This document shows, piece by piece, positions 8,388 to 17,844 of a DNA stretch of 64,000 nt. A program made the translations under genes and the position numbers. Each line of letters opens with the position of its first letter. The stretch's first letter is position 1. The stretch comes from Flammeovirgaceae bacterium SG7u.111 (GTDB lineage: Bacteria > Bacteroidota > Bacteroidia > Cytophagales > Flammeovirgaceae). The stretch is taken from contig CP139021.1 of NCBI GenBank assembly GCA_034044135.1, positions 3,425,635 to 3,489,634 on the forward strand. The letters are read 5' to 3'. The notes under the pieces are model-generated. The model was not told the origin of the DNA. It saw only the letters and a program-made list of their open reading frames with translations, and did no database searches.

Positions 8388-9734
8388 TCAAATTTTCGAA
8401 AAGTCGTAGTCGTCTAAAAACTTGGTCGTAAAATGTCCACTCTGGAACTGTTTATTGTCCATTAAGCTCAAGTGGAATGGAATTGTAGTTTTAATTCCTT
8501 CAATCACAAATTCTTCCAATGCACGTTTCATTCTTTTAATTACATCTTCACGTGTCGGTCCCGACACGATTAGCTTGGCAATCATAGAATCGTAGTTCGG
8601 AGGAATAGTATAACCTGTATATACGTGAGAATCTACTCGAACCCCCACGCCTCCGGGCATATGAAGCGTTGTTATTGTTCCTGGACTCGGTCTAAATCCG
8701 TTCCTTGGGTCTTCTGCATTGATCCTACACTCCATAGCAAACCGCTTTGGGTAGTAGTTTTTTCCTGATATTTCTATTCCAGCAGCAGCCTTTATTTGCT
8801 CTTTTATAAGGTCATGATCCACCATAACTTCTTCTGTAACAGGGTGTTCTACTTGAATTCTGGTATTCATTTCCATAAAATAGAAATCACCATGTTTATC
8901 GACCAAAAACTCAATAGTTCCTGCTCCTTCATAGTTTACAGCCTTAGTTCCAGCAATCGCGGCCTTGCCCATCCTTTCACGTAAATCGTCATCAACGGCA
9001 GGTGATGGAGCTTCCTCTACCAACTTCTGGTGTCTTCTCTGAATAGAGCAATCCCTTTCCGAAAGATGACAAGCATTACCATGGCTATCACCAAAAACCT
9101 GTATCTCTACATGCCTTGGTTCTTCCACGAACTTTTCAAGGTACAAGCCATCGTTTCCAAAAGCCGCACCAGACTCAGCTTTTGCACTGTCCCACGCTTT
9201 TTTGAAGCCACTCTCTTCTTCCACTATCCTCATTCCTTTTCCACCACCACCAGCAGTAGCTTTCAAAATAACAGGATATCCAATTTCTTTTGCAATCAAC
9301 ACTGCTTCCTCCATGTCATCCACTACCCCATCAGACCCAGGGATAGTCGGAACTCCAGCTTTTTGCATAGTTGCCTTTGCCGTAGCCTTATCACCCATAG
9401 AACGAATCATTTGGGCAGAAGCTCCTATGAATTTGACATTGTATTCTTCGCAAATCTCAGAAAACCTGTCGTTTTCGGCAAGAAAACCGTAGCCAGGATG
9501 GATGGCATCTGCATTGGTGATTTCTGCAGCAGCCATGAGTCTTGGAATGTTCAAATACGATTCTGAGCTGACAGCAGGACCAATACAAACGGCTTCGTCA
9601 GCAAACCGAACATGCAAGCTGTCTTTATCTGCTTTAGAGTAAACAGCCACCGTTTTTATCCCCATCTCTTTACAGGTACGGATAATTCTGAGGGCTATTT
9701 CTCCCCTGTTTGCAATTAATATTTTTTTAAACAC
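8388..9734 (-). CDS. accC: Acetyl-CoA carboxylase, biotin carboxylase subunit
   Basis: 448 aa, the usual length for AccC. It carboxylates the biotin on AccB with ATP and bicarbonate, the first half-reaction of malonyl-CoA synthesis. Visible features are the N-terminal [15 protein letters not shown], the ATP-grasp glycine loop GGGGKGMR near 162-169, and [14 protein letters not shown] near 290 with metal and biotin-pocket residues. The C-terminal [10 protein letters not shown]-type region is present ([15 protein letters not shown]). It is the last gene of an operon, 36 nt after accB, and ends in a strong terminator. Housekeeping and intact; the assignment is secure. Confidence 0.97.
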   Translation of the reverse strand: MFKKILIANRGEIALRIIRTCKEMGIKTVAVYSKADKDSLHVRFADEAVCIGPAVSSESYLNIPRLMAAAEITNADAIHPGYGFLAENDRFSEICEEYNVKFIGASAQMIRSMGDKATAKATMQKAGVPTIPGSDGVVDDMEEAVLIAKEIGYPVILKATAGGGGKGMRIVEEESGFKKAWDSAKAESGAAFGNDGLYLEKFVEEPRHVEIQVFGDSHGNACHLSERDCSIQRRHQKLVEEAPSPAVDDDLRERMGKAAIAGTKAVNYEGAGTIEFLVDKHGDFYFMEMNTRIQVEHPVTEEVMVDHDLIKEQIKAAAGIEISGKNYYPKRFAMECRINAEDPRNGFRPSPGTITTLHMPGGVGVRVDSHVYTGYTIPPNYDSMIAKLIVSGPTREDVIKRMKRALEEFVIEGIKTTIPFHLSLMDNKQFQSGHFTTKFLDDYDFSKI

Positions 9735-9770
9735 GATAATTAGGTTTGTAATAAAATTTGACCAAATTTA

Positions 9771-10253
9771 TTAGGAAGGATCGACCAAAAACAATGGTTG
9801 GTCATACTCAACAGGTGTTGCGTTATCTACCAAAACTTTCACGACTTTGCCAGAAATTTCTGACTCAATTTCGTTGAAAAGCTTCATGGCTTCGATAATA
9901 CAAACGACTTTACCTGCACTTACTTGGTCGCCTACGCTTACAAAAGCATCGCTATCTGGATTAGGAGAATTGTAGAAAGTACCGATCATTGGTGATTTGA
10001 TCGTGATATAATTATTGCTTTCAGCAGGAGGTGCTGAAGGAGCAGCGCTTTCAATTGGAGCGGCAGCAGGCTGGGCTACTGGCTGAGGAGTGGCAACAGG
10101 TTGCTGCGCAACTACTTGTTCTACTACTTGAACGCCATCAGATTTATGCTGCTTAATGATGTGAAGTTTAATCTCATCTGTTTCGATATTCACTTCTGCC
10201 AATCCAGAGCTTGATATAAAATCAATTAATTCTTTAATCTCTTTTGCTTTCAT
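9771..10253 (-). CDS. accB: Acetyl-CoA carboxylase, biotin carboxyl carrier protein
   Basis: 160 aa. The C-terminal biotinyl domain carries IIEAMKLFNEIE with the biotinylated lysine at about residue 124, and the SPMIGTFYNSPNPDSDAFV thumb region before it. Residues of about 43-85 form an Ala/Pro/Gln-rich flexible linker, typical for BCCP. The N-terminal helical part (MKAKEIKELIDFISSSGLAEV) is typical as well. It passes carboxybiotin from AccC to the carboxyltransferase. It lies 61 nt downstream of efp and 36 nt upstream of accC, the arrangement common in Bacteroidota. Confidence 0.97.
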   Translation of the reverse strand: MKAKEIKELIDFISSSGLAEVNIETDEIKLHIIKQHKSDGVQVVEQVVAQQPVATPQPVAQPAAAPIESAAPSAPPAESNNYITIKSPMIGTFYNSPNPDSDAFVSVGDQVSAGKVVCIIEAMKLFNEIESEISGKVVKVLVDNATPVEYDQPLFLVDPS

Positions 10254-10314
10254 AATTAATTTCGTGTAGTTTTTTTTAACTCTTTCCCTTCTATTCTATA
10301 ATCAATAAAACAAG

Positions 10315-10881
10315 TTATTCTTTCACCCTTTCCGAGTAAGAGCGAGTACGCGTATCAATTTTTATAAGAACATCTTGGTCCACAAACAAAGGGACTTGGA
10401 TTTCAGCTCCGGTTTCTAAGGTAGCAGGTTTGGTAGCATTGGTCGCCGTATCTCCTTTTATACCAGGTTCTGTGTAAGTCACCCTCAAATTTACAAATGG
10501 GGGCAATTCACAACCCATCACTGTTTCTTCTTCTGCATGGACGATCACTTCTACTTCTTGCCCATCTTTCATGAGGTCGGCATTTGACACCAAATCCTCT
10601 TCTATGCTCATCTGCTCATAGGTTTCGGCATCCATAAAGTGGTACCCCAAATCATCCTTGTAAAGGTATTGGTATTTTCTCCTTTCAATCCGAGCTGTGG
10701 TGATCTTATGTCCGGCAGTGAAAGTGTTGTCGATTACTCTTCCGTTGCTAAGGCTTTTCAGTTTTGTCCTTACAAAAGCAGGACCTTTACCTGGCTTTAC
10801 ATGTTGAAACTCCACAATTGTATATATGCCGTGGTTGTATTCAATACATAAACCGTTTCTAAAATCTGCAGTAGTTGCCAT
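10315..10881 (-). CDS. efp: Translation elongation factor P
   Basis: 188 aa, standard EF-P length, three beta-barrel domains. It relieves ribosome stalling at polyproline. [15 protein letters not shown] places the lysine at the tip of domain I at residue 32, the position modified in many bacteria. The final part includes [22 protein letters not shown], the typical C-terminal signature. A modifying enzyme (EpmA/EarP) is not seen in the window. It sits between fabH and accB in a probable four-gene operon. Confidence 0.97.
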   Translation of the reverse strand: MATTADFRNGLCIEYNHGIYTIVEFQHVKPGKGPAFVRTKLKSLSNGRVIDNTFTAGHKITTARIERRKYQYLYKDDLGYHFMDAETYEQMSIEEDLVSNADLMKDGQEVEVIVHAEEETVMGCELPPFVNLRVTYTEPGIKGDTATNATKPATLETGAEIQVPLFVDQDVLIKIDTRTRSYSERVKE

Positions 10882-10925
10882 AATTAATTTACTATAATTG
10901 ATTTATGATATTTCGAAAAGGTATT

Positions 10926-11924
10926 CTATTTTGGATCATAAGCCCATTTCAGGTAAAGCGAGCCCCAAGTGAAGCCGCCGCCAAATGCAGCTAAAACTAA
11001 ATTGTCTCCTTTCTTAAGTTTGTTTTCGTAGTCCCAAAGGCACAATGGAATAGTAGCAGAGGTGGTGTTTCCATAGTTTTGAATATTGAGCATAACTTTG
11101 CTGTTGTCTACTCCCATCCTGTTGGCAGTTGCTTCAATAATTCGTTTGTTAGCCTGGTGAGGTACCAAATAAGCTACGTCATCGCCGGTTAAGTTGTTTC
11201 GTTTCATGATCTCTTCTGCTGCATCGGCCATGTTGGTCACAGCAAATTTAAAGACCGTCCTCCCCTCCTGATGGATAAAATGCTCTCCATTATCCACAGT
11301 TTCGTGAGATGCAGGCCTCCTACTTCCACCAGCTTTCATGTTCAAGAATTTCTCTCCAGAACCATCTGTTTTCAAGTAAAAATCTTGAATGCCGAGCCCA
11401 CTTTCGTCAGGCTCTACCAAAACTGCTGAAGCTGCATCACCAAACAAAATACAAGTAGTCCGATCGGTATAATCGACTATACTAGACATTTTCTCAGCGC
11501 CTACTACCACTACTTTTTTGCATCTCCCTGTTTCTATATATTGAGAAGCATTAGAGAGCGCAAACAAAAAGCCTGAGCAGGCGGCGTTCATGTCGAAGCT
11601 AAATGAGTTGGTTGCTCCTACTCCATTGGCTATAATATTTGCCGTAGCAGGGAACATCATATCTGGTGTAACTGTGCTACAGATGATCAGATCTATATCT
11701 GCAGGATCTGTATTGGTTTTTTCGAGCAAGTTTTTGACCGCTCTTATTCCCATATAAGAACTGCCTTTGCCTTCTCCTTTTAATATTCTTCTTTCTACAA
11801 TTCCGCTTCTCTCACGAATCCATTGATCATTCGTGTCCACAAGCTTTTCAATTTCCTGGTTGGTAAGCACATATTCGGGCAAATAGCTTGCTACTCCCGT
11901 TATGGCTGCTTTTAGGTTGTTCAT
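10926..11924 (-). CDS. fabH: 3-oxoacyl-[ACP] synthase III (first copy)
   Basis: 332 aa. It condenses acetyl-CoA or another primer with malonyl-ACP to start fatty acid synthesis. The thiolase-fold triad is complete: Cys116 in [11 protein letters not shown], His256 in [11 protein letters not shown] and Asn286 in NYGNTTSA. It heads an operon with efp, accB and accC, which links it to malonyl-CoA supply. A second fabH lies at 48348-49349 with the same triad and the same C-terminal end ([15 protein letters not shown] against GGFTWGSIYLKWAYD), so one of the pair may use a different primer. This copy has the conserved operon context and is the likelier housekeeping one. Confidence 0.95.
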   Translation of the reverse strand: MNNLKAAITGVASYLPEYVLTNQEIEKLVDTNDQWIRERSGIVERRILKGEGKGSSYMGIRAVKNLLEKTNTDPADIDLIICSTVTPDMMFPATANIIANGVGATNSFSFDMNAACSGFLFALSNASQYIETGRCKKVVVVGAEKMSSIVDYTDRTTCILFGDAASAVLVEPDESGLGIQDFYLKTDGSGEKFLNMKAGGSRRPASHETVDNGEHFIHQEGRTVFKFAVTNMADAAEEIMKRNNLTGDDVAYLVPHQANKRIIEATANRMGVDNSKVMLNIQNYGNTTSATIPLCLWDYENKLKKGDNLVLAAFGGGFTWGSLYLKWAYDPK

Positions 11925-12305
11925 CTGATCTAAAAAAATGTTTGTTTTGTTTTTGAAAGCATATGCTGTCCGAAACTGTTTTGCGTCTGCCTTTATCGCA
12001 CTTTAACAATACATAAAGTCTGTGAACTGCTGCATGGTTTCCAAAAACACCTGTTTAATCATGTTCGTAAACGGTGCAAAGTACAACAGGAATGGCTTAA
12101 TCTCCAAATTGAGCTGGGATTATCTGCCTGATTTTGGCTTCGCAATTTAGAAAGAAAAATGGTGGTTTTTTAACAAAACATTAATCTAATGAGCACTTAA
12201 AGCTGAAAGACAAATGTTTATGTTGGGCAAAATGACAATAAAACTAGTCCACAAAAAAAGAGAAGCCGAAACTTCTCTTTTTTTAATGATCTGAATGTCG
12301 GTAGC
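11925..12305. other. Intergenic region, rpmF terminator plus presumed fabH promoter
   Basis: 381 bp without a credible gene. The right part holds a terminator (12253-12284). The rest presumably carries the fabH-operon promoter and leader on the minus strand, but no clear TAnnTTTG match at good spacing was found. Confidence 0.5.
12253..12284. terminator. Terminator of the DUF177-rpmF operon
   Basis: GAGAAG (12260-12265) and CTTCTC (12272-12277) are flanked by seven As and seven Ts, giving a 13-bp stem with loop CCGAAA. It is 22 nt past the rpmF stop on the minus strand and is symmetric enough to work both ways. Confidence 0.8.
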
Positions 12306-12497
12306 TTATACAGCAACTTCTTTTTCCATCACAACTTTACCTTTGTAGTACAACTTACCTTCTGACCAGTGAGCATGGTGGAAAACATGAGTTTCACCAG
12401 TAGTTGGGCATGTAGCCAACGTAGGCAAAGTAAGTTTTTGGTGCGTACGTCTTTTATCTCTTCTTTGCTTGGAAATCTTTCGTTTAGGATGTGCCAT
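12306..12497 (-). CDS. rpmF: 50S ribosomal protein L32
   Basis: 63 aa. [19 protein letters not shown] is the basic L32 N-terminus, followed by [16 protein letters not shown]32 belongs to the large ribosomal subunit. Only one Cys of the four-Cys zinc ribbon found in some L32 proteins is left, so this is the zinc-independent type. It follows the DUF177 gene by 25 nt, the near-universal yceD-rpmF pairing. Confidence 0.96.
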   Translation of the reverse strand: MAHPKRKISKQRRDKRRTHQKLTLPTLATCPTTGETHVFHHAHWSEGKLYYKGKVVMEKEVAV

Positions 12498-12522
12498 TTT
12501 ATTCTTACGTTTTTTGTCTTAA

Positions 12523-13071
12523 TTAAAATTTCAAGTTTTTCAATTTATCCCATCGGGGATCAGTATTGGGCTCTTCATCTTCCGAATCACCAGCCGTGTT
12601 ACTATCTTTATCTGTACTAAAAAACAGCGGTTCGCTATCTTCAGCATATTTTGGATGAATCTTTTTTGCCGGCACGCACATCATAATGAAGTCGTACAGG
12701 TACTGGGACAAATCAAGTTCGTATGTCCCCTGTGGTATTACAATGATCTCATCAGACATCTCTTCAAAGCTTTCCCCAAACTTGAAGAACAACTTTTTTT
12801 GCGTTTCGATCATAAAATCAAAAGGCTCAAGAGACCTGTCACACAAAAGCTTTACAGTTCCTTTAATGTCAAACCTTGTTTCGAGCATGGTAGCAGAGCT
12901 TACTATTTCGGCTTTCGCCTCTAGCTTCCCCCCTTCTACCAAATCTGAACCAAAGTGTTCAAAAAAACTATCTTCTATATCGAAAACAAATTCCTTTTCA
13001 GCTTTTGTTTTGAATACTATATTTACAATAAACTCTTTCAAAAGCGCCTCCTTTGATTTTTCAAGCTGCAA
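12523..13071 (-). CDS. DUF177 (YceD-like) protein
   Basis: 182 aa. DUF177 proteins are encoded next to rpmF in most bacteria and have been linked to 23S rRNA accumulation and ribosome assembly. Visible signatures are FDIKGTVKLLCDRSLEPFD in the middle, then an acidic C-terminal tail ending in DPRWDKLKNLKF, which is typical of the family. No signal peptide or membrane span. It is the first gene of the rpmF operon, divergent from rsmE with 105 bp between the starts. Confidence 0.9.
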   Translation of the reverse strand: MQLEKSKEALLKEFIVNIVFKTKAEKEFVFDIEDSFFEHFGSDLVEGGKLEAKAEIVSSATMLETRFDIKGTVKLLCDRSLEPFDFMIETQKKLFFKFGESFEEMSDEIIVIPQGTYELDLSQYLYDFIMMCVPAKKIHPKYAEDSEPLFFSTDKDSNTAGDSEDEEPNTDPRWDKLKNLKF

Positions 13072-13176
13072 ATTTAAAAATTATTTATTTTTTCTGAGCA
13101 TGAATTTGTGATATTTTATCATTAAATCACATATTGCCCGAATAAACTAAACCCAAATTGGTAATATAATAAGGAA

Positions 13177-13893
13177 ATGTACTTGTTTTTTGAAGAAAAT
13201 ATCAGCGAAACCACAGAATATTTCAATTTATCGGAAGAAGAGTCGAGGCATTGCTGTAAAGTGATGCGCCTCGGCAAAGGTAGCCAAGTTATGGTTATAA
13301 ATGGGAAAGGCGGTCTGTTTACTTGCGAAATTACTGAAGCAAATTTCAAAAAGACCGGTCTTAAAGTAATGAGGCATGAAAATAAGAGCCCTAAAAAAAA
13401 CTATAGTATCCATATAGCCATCGCTCCTACCAAAAACAATGACCGGATCGAATGGTTTATAGAAAAGTCGGTGGAGATTGGCATAGATCGCATTTCCTTT
13501 ATTTTGTCCCAAAATTCGGAGCGAAAAGTATTGAAGCTGGACAGACTTAAAAAAATAGCGCTAAGTGCCATGAAACAGTCTTACGCATATGATATGCCTA
13601 AAATACACGAACTAGTCAAGCTTCCTGATTTTCTAGCGTCTATTGAAAAAACCAGTTTTCAGAAATTTTTAGCACATGAAGCGCAAGACCCAGACCAAAC
13701 GTTGTTTAAAAAAGCAATAAAAGGCTCCAACTACCTTATATTAATAGGCCCTGAAGGAGGATTCTCGGAAGAAGAAGTGGCACAGGCTCGTCAAGAAGAT
13801 TTCGAAATTGTAAGTTTAGGGGAGAAAAGGTTAAGGACAGAGACAGCCGGTGTAGTAAGCTGCACCACGCTCAATTTATTAAATCAGATATAA
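13177..13893 (+). CDS. rsmE: 16S rRNA (uracil(1498)-N(3))-methyltransferase
   Basis: 238 aa, typical for RsmE. It methylates U1498 of 16S rRNA using SAM. N-terminal PUA-like part (EEESRHCCKVMRLGKGSQVMVINGKGG) and C-terminal SPOUT knot with LIGPEGGFSEEEV and SLGEKRLRTETAGVVS, the SAM-binding signature, are both present and intact. It is followed after 14 nt by a DUF4159 gene on the same strand, so the two are probably co-transcribed. Confidence 0.95.
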   Translation: MYLFFEENISETTEYFNLSEEESRHCCKVMRLGKGSQVMVINGKGGLFTCEITEANFKKTGLKVMRHENKSPKKNYSIHIAIAPTKNNDRIEWFIEKSVEIGIDRISFILSQNSERKVLKLDRLKKIALSAMKQSYAYDMPKIHELVKLPDFLASIEKTSFQKFLAHEAQDPDQTLFKKAIKGSNYLILIGPEGGFSEEEVAQARQEDFEIVSLGEKRLRTETAGVVSCTTLNLLNQI

Positions 13894-13907
13894 TTCGATC
13901 ATAAGCT

Positions 13908-14570
13908 ATGTTCAAAAAAGCTCTATTACTCATAAGCACTACGTTCATTATTTGCTCAGCTTTTGGGCAAGATTATTCCTTTAAGTTGGCAAAACTTAAA
14001 TACAACGGTGGTGGGGACTGGTATGCCAACAAGACCGCCTTGCCCAACCTTATTCGTTTTTGTAACCAAACCCTAAACCTGAACATAAACCCCCAAGATG
14101 AAATAGTGGAAGTAGGAAGCCCAGAGTTGTTTTCCTATCCGTGGGTGTACATGACTGGGCACGGCAACGTTGTGTTTTCGCAAGCAGAAGCCGCAAACCT
14201 TAGAAATTACTTGATCTCTGGAGGCTTTTTGCACATAGATGATAATTATGGATTAGACAAGTTCATTAGGGTTGAAATGAAAAAAGTATTCCCAGAACTA
14301 GAATTTATAGAAGTCCCATTCGACCATCCTATTTACAGTCAAAAATTTAGATTTACTGAAGGGATACCCAAAATCCATGAACATGACAACAAACCTCCCC
14401 AAGGTTTTGGCATCATTTACGAAGGCAGGCTTGTTTGTTATTATTCTTTTGAAAGCGACTTGGGAAATGGCTGGGAAGATCAAGTAATTTATAATGACCC
14501 TGAAGAAGTAAGGTTGAAAGCACTTCAAATGGGCGCAAACATTCTCTCCTACGCCCTTACCCAATTTTAG
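13908..14570 (+). CDS. Secreted DUF4159 protein
   Basis: 220 aa with a signal peptide (MFKKALLLISTTFIICSAFGQ). The rest matches DUF4159: KYNGGGDWYANKTALPNL, YPWVYMTGHGNVVFS, then GGFLHIDDNYGLDKFIR, and EGRLVCYYSFESDLGNGWED at the end. The fold is thought to resemble a glutamine-amidotransferase-like Rossmann domain, but no function is established. It follows rsmE by 14 nt and its end overlaps the end of menC by 4 nt, tail to tail. Confidence 0.85.
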   Translation: MFKKALLLISTTFIICSAFGQDYSFKLAKLKYNGGGDWYANKTALPNLIRFCNQTLNLNINPQDEIVEVGSPELFSYPWVYMTGHGNVVFSQAEAANLRNYLISGGFLHIDDNYGLDKFIRVEMKKVFPELEFIEVPFDHPIYSQKFRFTEGIPKIHEHDNKPPQGFGIIYEGRLVCYYSFESDLGNGWEDQVIYNDPEEVRLKALQMGANILSYALTQF

Positions 14571-15634
14571 ACTTCCGCTTTGAAAAAGGAGTTGTCCCAA
14601 TTTCCATGTATGTCCCAATAAATCTCGCCGCTATTTACCGTTAGTGGCGAGTTGATATTATTAGAATAAAGCATGCCTGTCCCTAGTCCTTGGGGCATTT
14701 CGACAGGATATGCGGAAGTCAGTTGGCAAATAGCATTTAGACCAATATTTGATTCTAAAGCTGAAGTGATCCACCAACCAATGTTCATTTCTTCGGCAGT
14801 TCTAATCCACTCCTGAGTTGCCAAAAAACCTCCAAGTAAAGAAGGTTTCAAGATAATAAAAGGAGGTTTGATCGTTTCCAACAAATTCTTTTTGTCCTTC
14901 ACCCCTATCAGCTCCTCGTCTAAGGCAATGGGAATTGGAGACAATTCGCACAAACTTGCCATGCGTTCCAGTTGTCCTTGCTTAATGGGCTGCTCTATTG
15001 AATGCAATTCAAATTCAGAAAGTCTTTTCAGCTTTTCAATAGCATTTTTAGGTGAAAAAGCACCGTTTGCATCCACCCTCAAAGTTATTTCCTCTGCTGA
15101 AAATTCATTCCGGATATATGCTAAGAGTCCGCACTCTTCTTCAAAATCAATTCCACCTACTTTTATTTTGATACACTCAAACCCCTCGTTCAACTTCTTC
15201 TTTATTTGGTCAAACATGAATTGCCTGCTTCCCATCCAGATAAGACCATTTATTGGAATTCGAGATTCCCCTTTTTCAAAACCTGTTACAAAAAATGCTC
15301 TCTTCCCTTTGCCAACAAAATCCATATAAGCCATTTCGAACCCAAATTGAATACTAGGATAAGAAGACAATTGCTCAATAATTTTGTAATAAGAAGGATT
15401 ATTTGAGTTTTCCCATTGAGTGCAGGCAGACTTCAAGTAAGGCAGATAAGAAGATCCATATTCGGGACTTAAGCCAGAAAGCGGGCTGCACTCCCCCACT
15501 CCATATATATAAGGTGTACTGTCATCATACAACTTTATGAAAAATGTCTCTTTGGTTTTAAGGCTGCCCCTTGAGGTTCTTGCGTCAAAATGAAACTTGA
15601 GTGTATGTGGGATGATATCTACTTTAATTGCCAT
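14567..15634 (-). CDS. menC: o-Succinylbenzoate synthase
   Basis: 355 aa, enolase superfamily. It dehydrates SHCHC to o-succinylbenzoate in menaquinone synthesis. The catalytic lysine motif IKIKVGG, the metal ligands in LRVDANGAF (Asp), SIEQPI (Glu) and IALDEELIG (Asp), and the second lysine in FIILKPSLLGG are all present. The related dipeptide epimerase fold is an alternative, but length and this residue pattern with WITSALESNIG favour MenC. The other men genes are not in the window. Its end overlaps the DUF4159 gene by 4 nt. Confidence 0.88.
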   Translation of the reverse strand: MAIKVDIIPHTLKFHFDARTSRGSLKTKETFFIKLYDDSTPYIYGVGECSPLSGLSPEYGSSYLPYLKSACTQWENSNNPSYYKIIEQLSSYPSIQFGFEMAYMDFVGKGKRAFFVTGFEKGESRIPINGLIWMGSRQFMFDQIKKKLNEGFECIKIKVGGIDFEEECGLLAYIRNEFSAEEITLRVDANGAFSPKNAIEKLKRLSEFELHSIEQPIKQGQLERMASLCELSPIPIALDEELIGVKDKKNLLETIKPPFIILKPSLLGGFLATQEWIRTAEEMNIGWWITSALESNIGLNAICQLTSAYPVEMPQGLGTGMLYSNNINSPLTVNSGEIYWDIHGNWDNSFFKAEV

Positions 15635-15799
15635 AAATAATTCTTGTCTTTAATATTCAGCGGTTTAACGAATATTTAGTCTTTAATGTTAATAAGTAAG
15701 AGAAGATGTGCACGATTTGTGCAGCACTAACGTTTGTAAACTGAGTAAAAAAATCACATGCAAATTTTAAGATAATCAACTTAAAAATCACTAAACATT

Positions 15800-16228
15800 A
15801 TGAAAAGCATCCTTTTTATTGTTTTTCAACTTTTTGCTGTAAGTATTGTAGGTTCTGCCTTTGCTCAATGCAATGCGGATCTTTACAGTGAAAAAAGCAT
15901 GAAAAATATTTCCTCTGGGTTTCTCTATGAAAAAAGTTACCGTGTAGATGGGAAAAGCGGTAGAAAAAGAACGATTGAGTATTCGTGTATTTTGAGCAAG
16001 GACACCAACTATTCTTTCACTATGAGCACCAAAGATGGTGGTGCAAATGGTTTGGTATTTAGCTTGTTGGATGGTGAACGAAATACGGTCGCCACCAATT
16101 ATTACAACAACAAGTTTTTTGAAGGACTTCAGTACAAATGTAAATCGACAGGCTTGTATTTTATGAACTTCTCCTTCAAGGAGTCCAAAAGCCATTGCGG
16201 AGCGGCAGTACTTGCTTTCCGACGGTAA
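15800..16228 (+). CDS. Secreted protein of unknown function
   Basis: 142 aa. A signal peptide (MKSILFIVFQLFAVSIVGSAFAQ) is followed by a small domain with four cysteines (CNADLY, SCILSK, YKCKST, HCGAAV), possibly two disulfides. The mature part looks beta-rich, with repeated short polar strands such as NYSFTMSTKDGG and GLYFMNFSFKESK. I do not recognise the family. It is monocistronic and closed by a strong terminator 20 nt downstream. Confidence 0.7.
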   Translation: MKSILFIVFQLFAVSIVGSAFAQCNADLYSEKSMKNISSGFLYEKSYRVDGKSGRKRTIEYSCILSKDTNYSFTMSTKDGGANGLVFSLLDGERNTVATNYYNNKFFEGLQYKCKSTGLYFMNFSFKESKSHCGAAVLAFRR

Positions 16229-16247
16229 ACAACCAATTTGAATCAAT

Positions 16248-16286
16248 AAAAACCCCCTTCTCAAAATAAATGAGAAGGGGGTTTTT
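16248..16286 (+). terminator. Strong terminator hairpin
   Basis: A perfect 16-bp stem (AAAAACCCCCTTCTCA at 16248-16263 with its complement at 16271-16286), loop AAATAAA, ends in a T run. It serves the small secreted-protein gene. Confidence 0.9.
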
Positions 16287-16468
16287 ATTCAGTCCATCCC
16301 CAGCACATTCTGTACTCAAACGGACAAAATTGACCGCCAACGGTCATCAGTTGTTACATCAAACTTTTACTTTATAATGCTATACATTGATTTTCAACCT
16401 CTTGCAAAGTGGTATTAATATTGGAATTGATATAACAAATTACCTATCCACTAAAACGTGTACTGACC

Positions 16469-16753
16469 ATGAAATCAATTGCAATTGAAATACCCAATGT
16501 GCCAGGAGAGCACGAAATTGAGGTAGATGTCAGGGTTAATGGCGTCAAAACCAGCTACAACTACAGGGTTGAAATATTCAAATGGGAAGATTGTGAAGAG
16601 CCTCAAGAAACTCGTATTGAGTGCATAAAAAAAATAGTAAACATGTATGATGACGAATGGCAACTAACTCACATTGGAATGCCTAATGATGAATACATCC
16701 CCATTACATTCCAGAAAAGAATGGGCAAAAAAACGAAGACGGGAGATGTCTAA
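16469..16753 (+). CDS. Small cytoplasmic protein of unknown function
   Basis: 94 aa, no signal peptide. KSIAIEIPNVPGEHEIEVDVRVNGVKTSYNYR-like N-terminal strands are followed by an acidic middle (EIFKWEDCEEPQETRIE) and LTHIGMPNDEYIPITFQKR. The composition is that of a real protein, but I do not recognise a family. It stands alone, 123 bp before cysD on the same strand, without an evident terminator between them. Coding status is supported by frame length and composition only. Confidence 0.55.
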   Translation: MKSIAIEIPNVPGEHEIEVDVRVNGVKTSYNYRVEIFKWEDCEEPQETRIECIKKIVNMYDDEWQLTHIGMPNDEYIPITFQKRMGKKTKTGDV

Positions 16754-16879
16754 GTTGCTTTGTTCACGAGGACTTAATTTGAATTATACCAATCAGTAAT
16801 ACCAGATTTTTAAAAATCCATTATTTCTAGTTAATATTGCCTATAAATTTCATAAAAACAGAGGGCAAATTACAGAGTG

Positions 16880-17785
16880 ATGAAGAAGTATTATCTGAAC
16901 AACTTAAGAGAACTGGAAGCTGAATCCATGTTTGTTATCAGGGAAGTGGCTGCTCAGTTTGAAAGACCTGCTATTCTTTTTTCAGGTGGAAAGGATTCCA
17001 TAATAATGACCCACCTTGCAAGAAAAGCATTTTATCCTGCCAAAATTCCTTTCCCATTGATCCATGTGGACACCGGGCACAATTTTGAAGAAACCATCCA
17101 ATTTAGGGATAACCTAGCCGAAAAAATAGGAGCAAAGCTTATTGTAGGTTCAGTTCAAAAATCTATTGACGAAGGCAAAGTACAAGAAGAAACTGGTTAC
17201 TACGCAAGTAGAAATGCACTTCAAACAGTTACACTTTTAGATACCCTTGAAGAGCATAAAATTGATGCTGCTATGGGCGGCGCTCGTAGAGATGAAGAAA
17301 AAGCAAGGGCTAAAGAACGTTTTTTCTCTCACAGAGATGATTTTGGGCAGTGGGACCCTAAAAACCAAAGACCAGAGCTTTGGAACCTGTTCAATGGAAG
17401 GAAAAATATGGGCGAGCATTTTAGGGTGTTCCCTATTAGTAACTGGACCGAAATGGATGTATGGCAATATATTCAATTGGAAAACATTGACATCCCTCCT
17501 ATTTATTTTACCCACGAAAGAGAAGTGATTGAACGTGATGGATCGTACCTTGGCGTGAGCCCTTTCCTTAACCTCAAAGAAACAGAGATTCCCAAGAAAA
17601 TGAGAGTGCGTTTCCGCACCATTGGCGACATGACCTGTACAGGAGCTGTGGTTTCTGAAGCACACAACTTAGACGATGTGATCAAAGAAGTGGCTGCTTC
17701 AAGAGAAACAGAACGTGGCACAAGGGCTGATGATAAAAGATCGGAAACAGCCATGGAAGACCGTAAGAAAGACGGTTATTTTTAG
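16880..17785 (+). CDS. cysD: Sulfate adenylyltransferase subunit 2
   Basis: 301 aa from the ATG at 16880 (a GTG three bases earlier is possible but less likely). CysD makes APS from sulfate and ATP in complex with CysN. The PP-loop motif FSGGKDS is near residue 35-41, followed by HVDTGHNFEE and AAMGGARRDEEKARAKERFFS, both hallmark stretches. The end VEDRKKDGYF-like (AMEDRKKDGYF) is typical. It lies 59 nt before cysN in the same direction, so the two form an operon for assimilation or PAPS supply. Confidence 0.96.
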   Translation: MKKYYLNNLRELEAESMFVIREVAAQFERPAILFSGGKDSIIMTHLARKAFYPAKIPFPLIHVDTGHNFEETIQFRDNLAEKIGAKLIVGSVQKSIDEGKVQEETGYYASRNALQTVTLLDTLEEHKIDAAMGGARRDEEKARAKERFFSHRDDFGQWDPKNQRPELWNLFNGRKNMGEHFRVFPISNWTEMDVWQYIQLENIDIPPIYFTHEREVIERDGSYLGVSPFLNLKETEIPKKMRVRFRTIGDMTCTGAVVSEAHNLDDVIKEVAASRETERGTRADDKRSETAMEDRKKDGYF

Positions 17786-17844
17786 TCAAATTATTTTCAC
17801 AGGGACACTTACAAAAATTGGCATAAGCCAAAAAAAATAAAGAA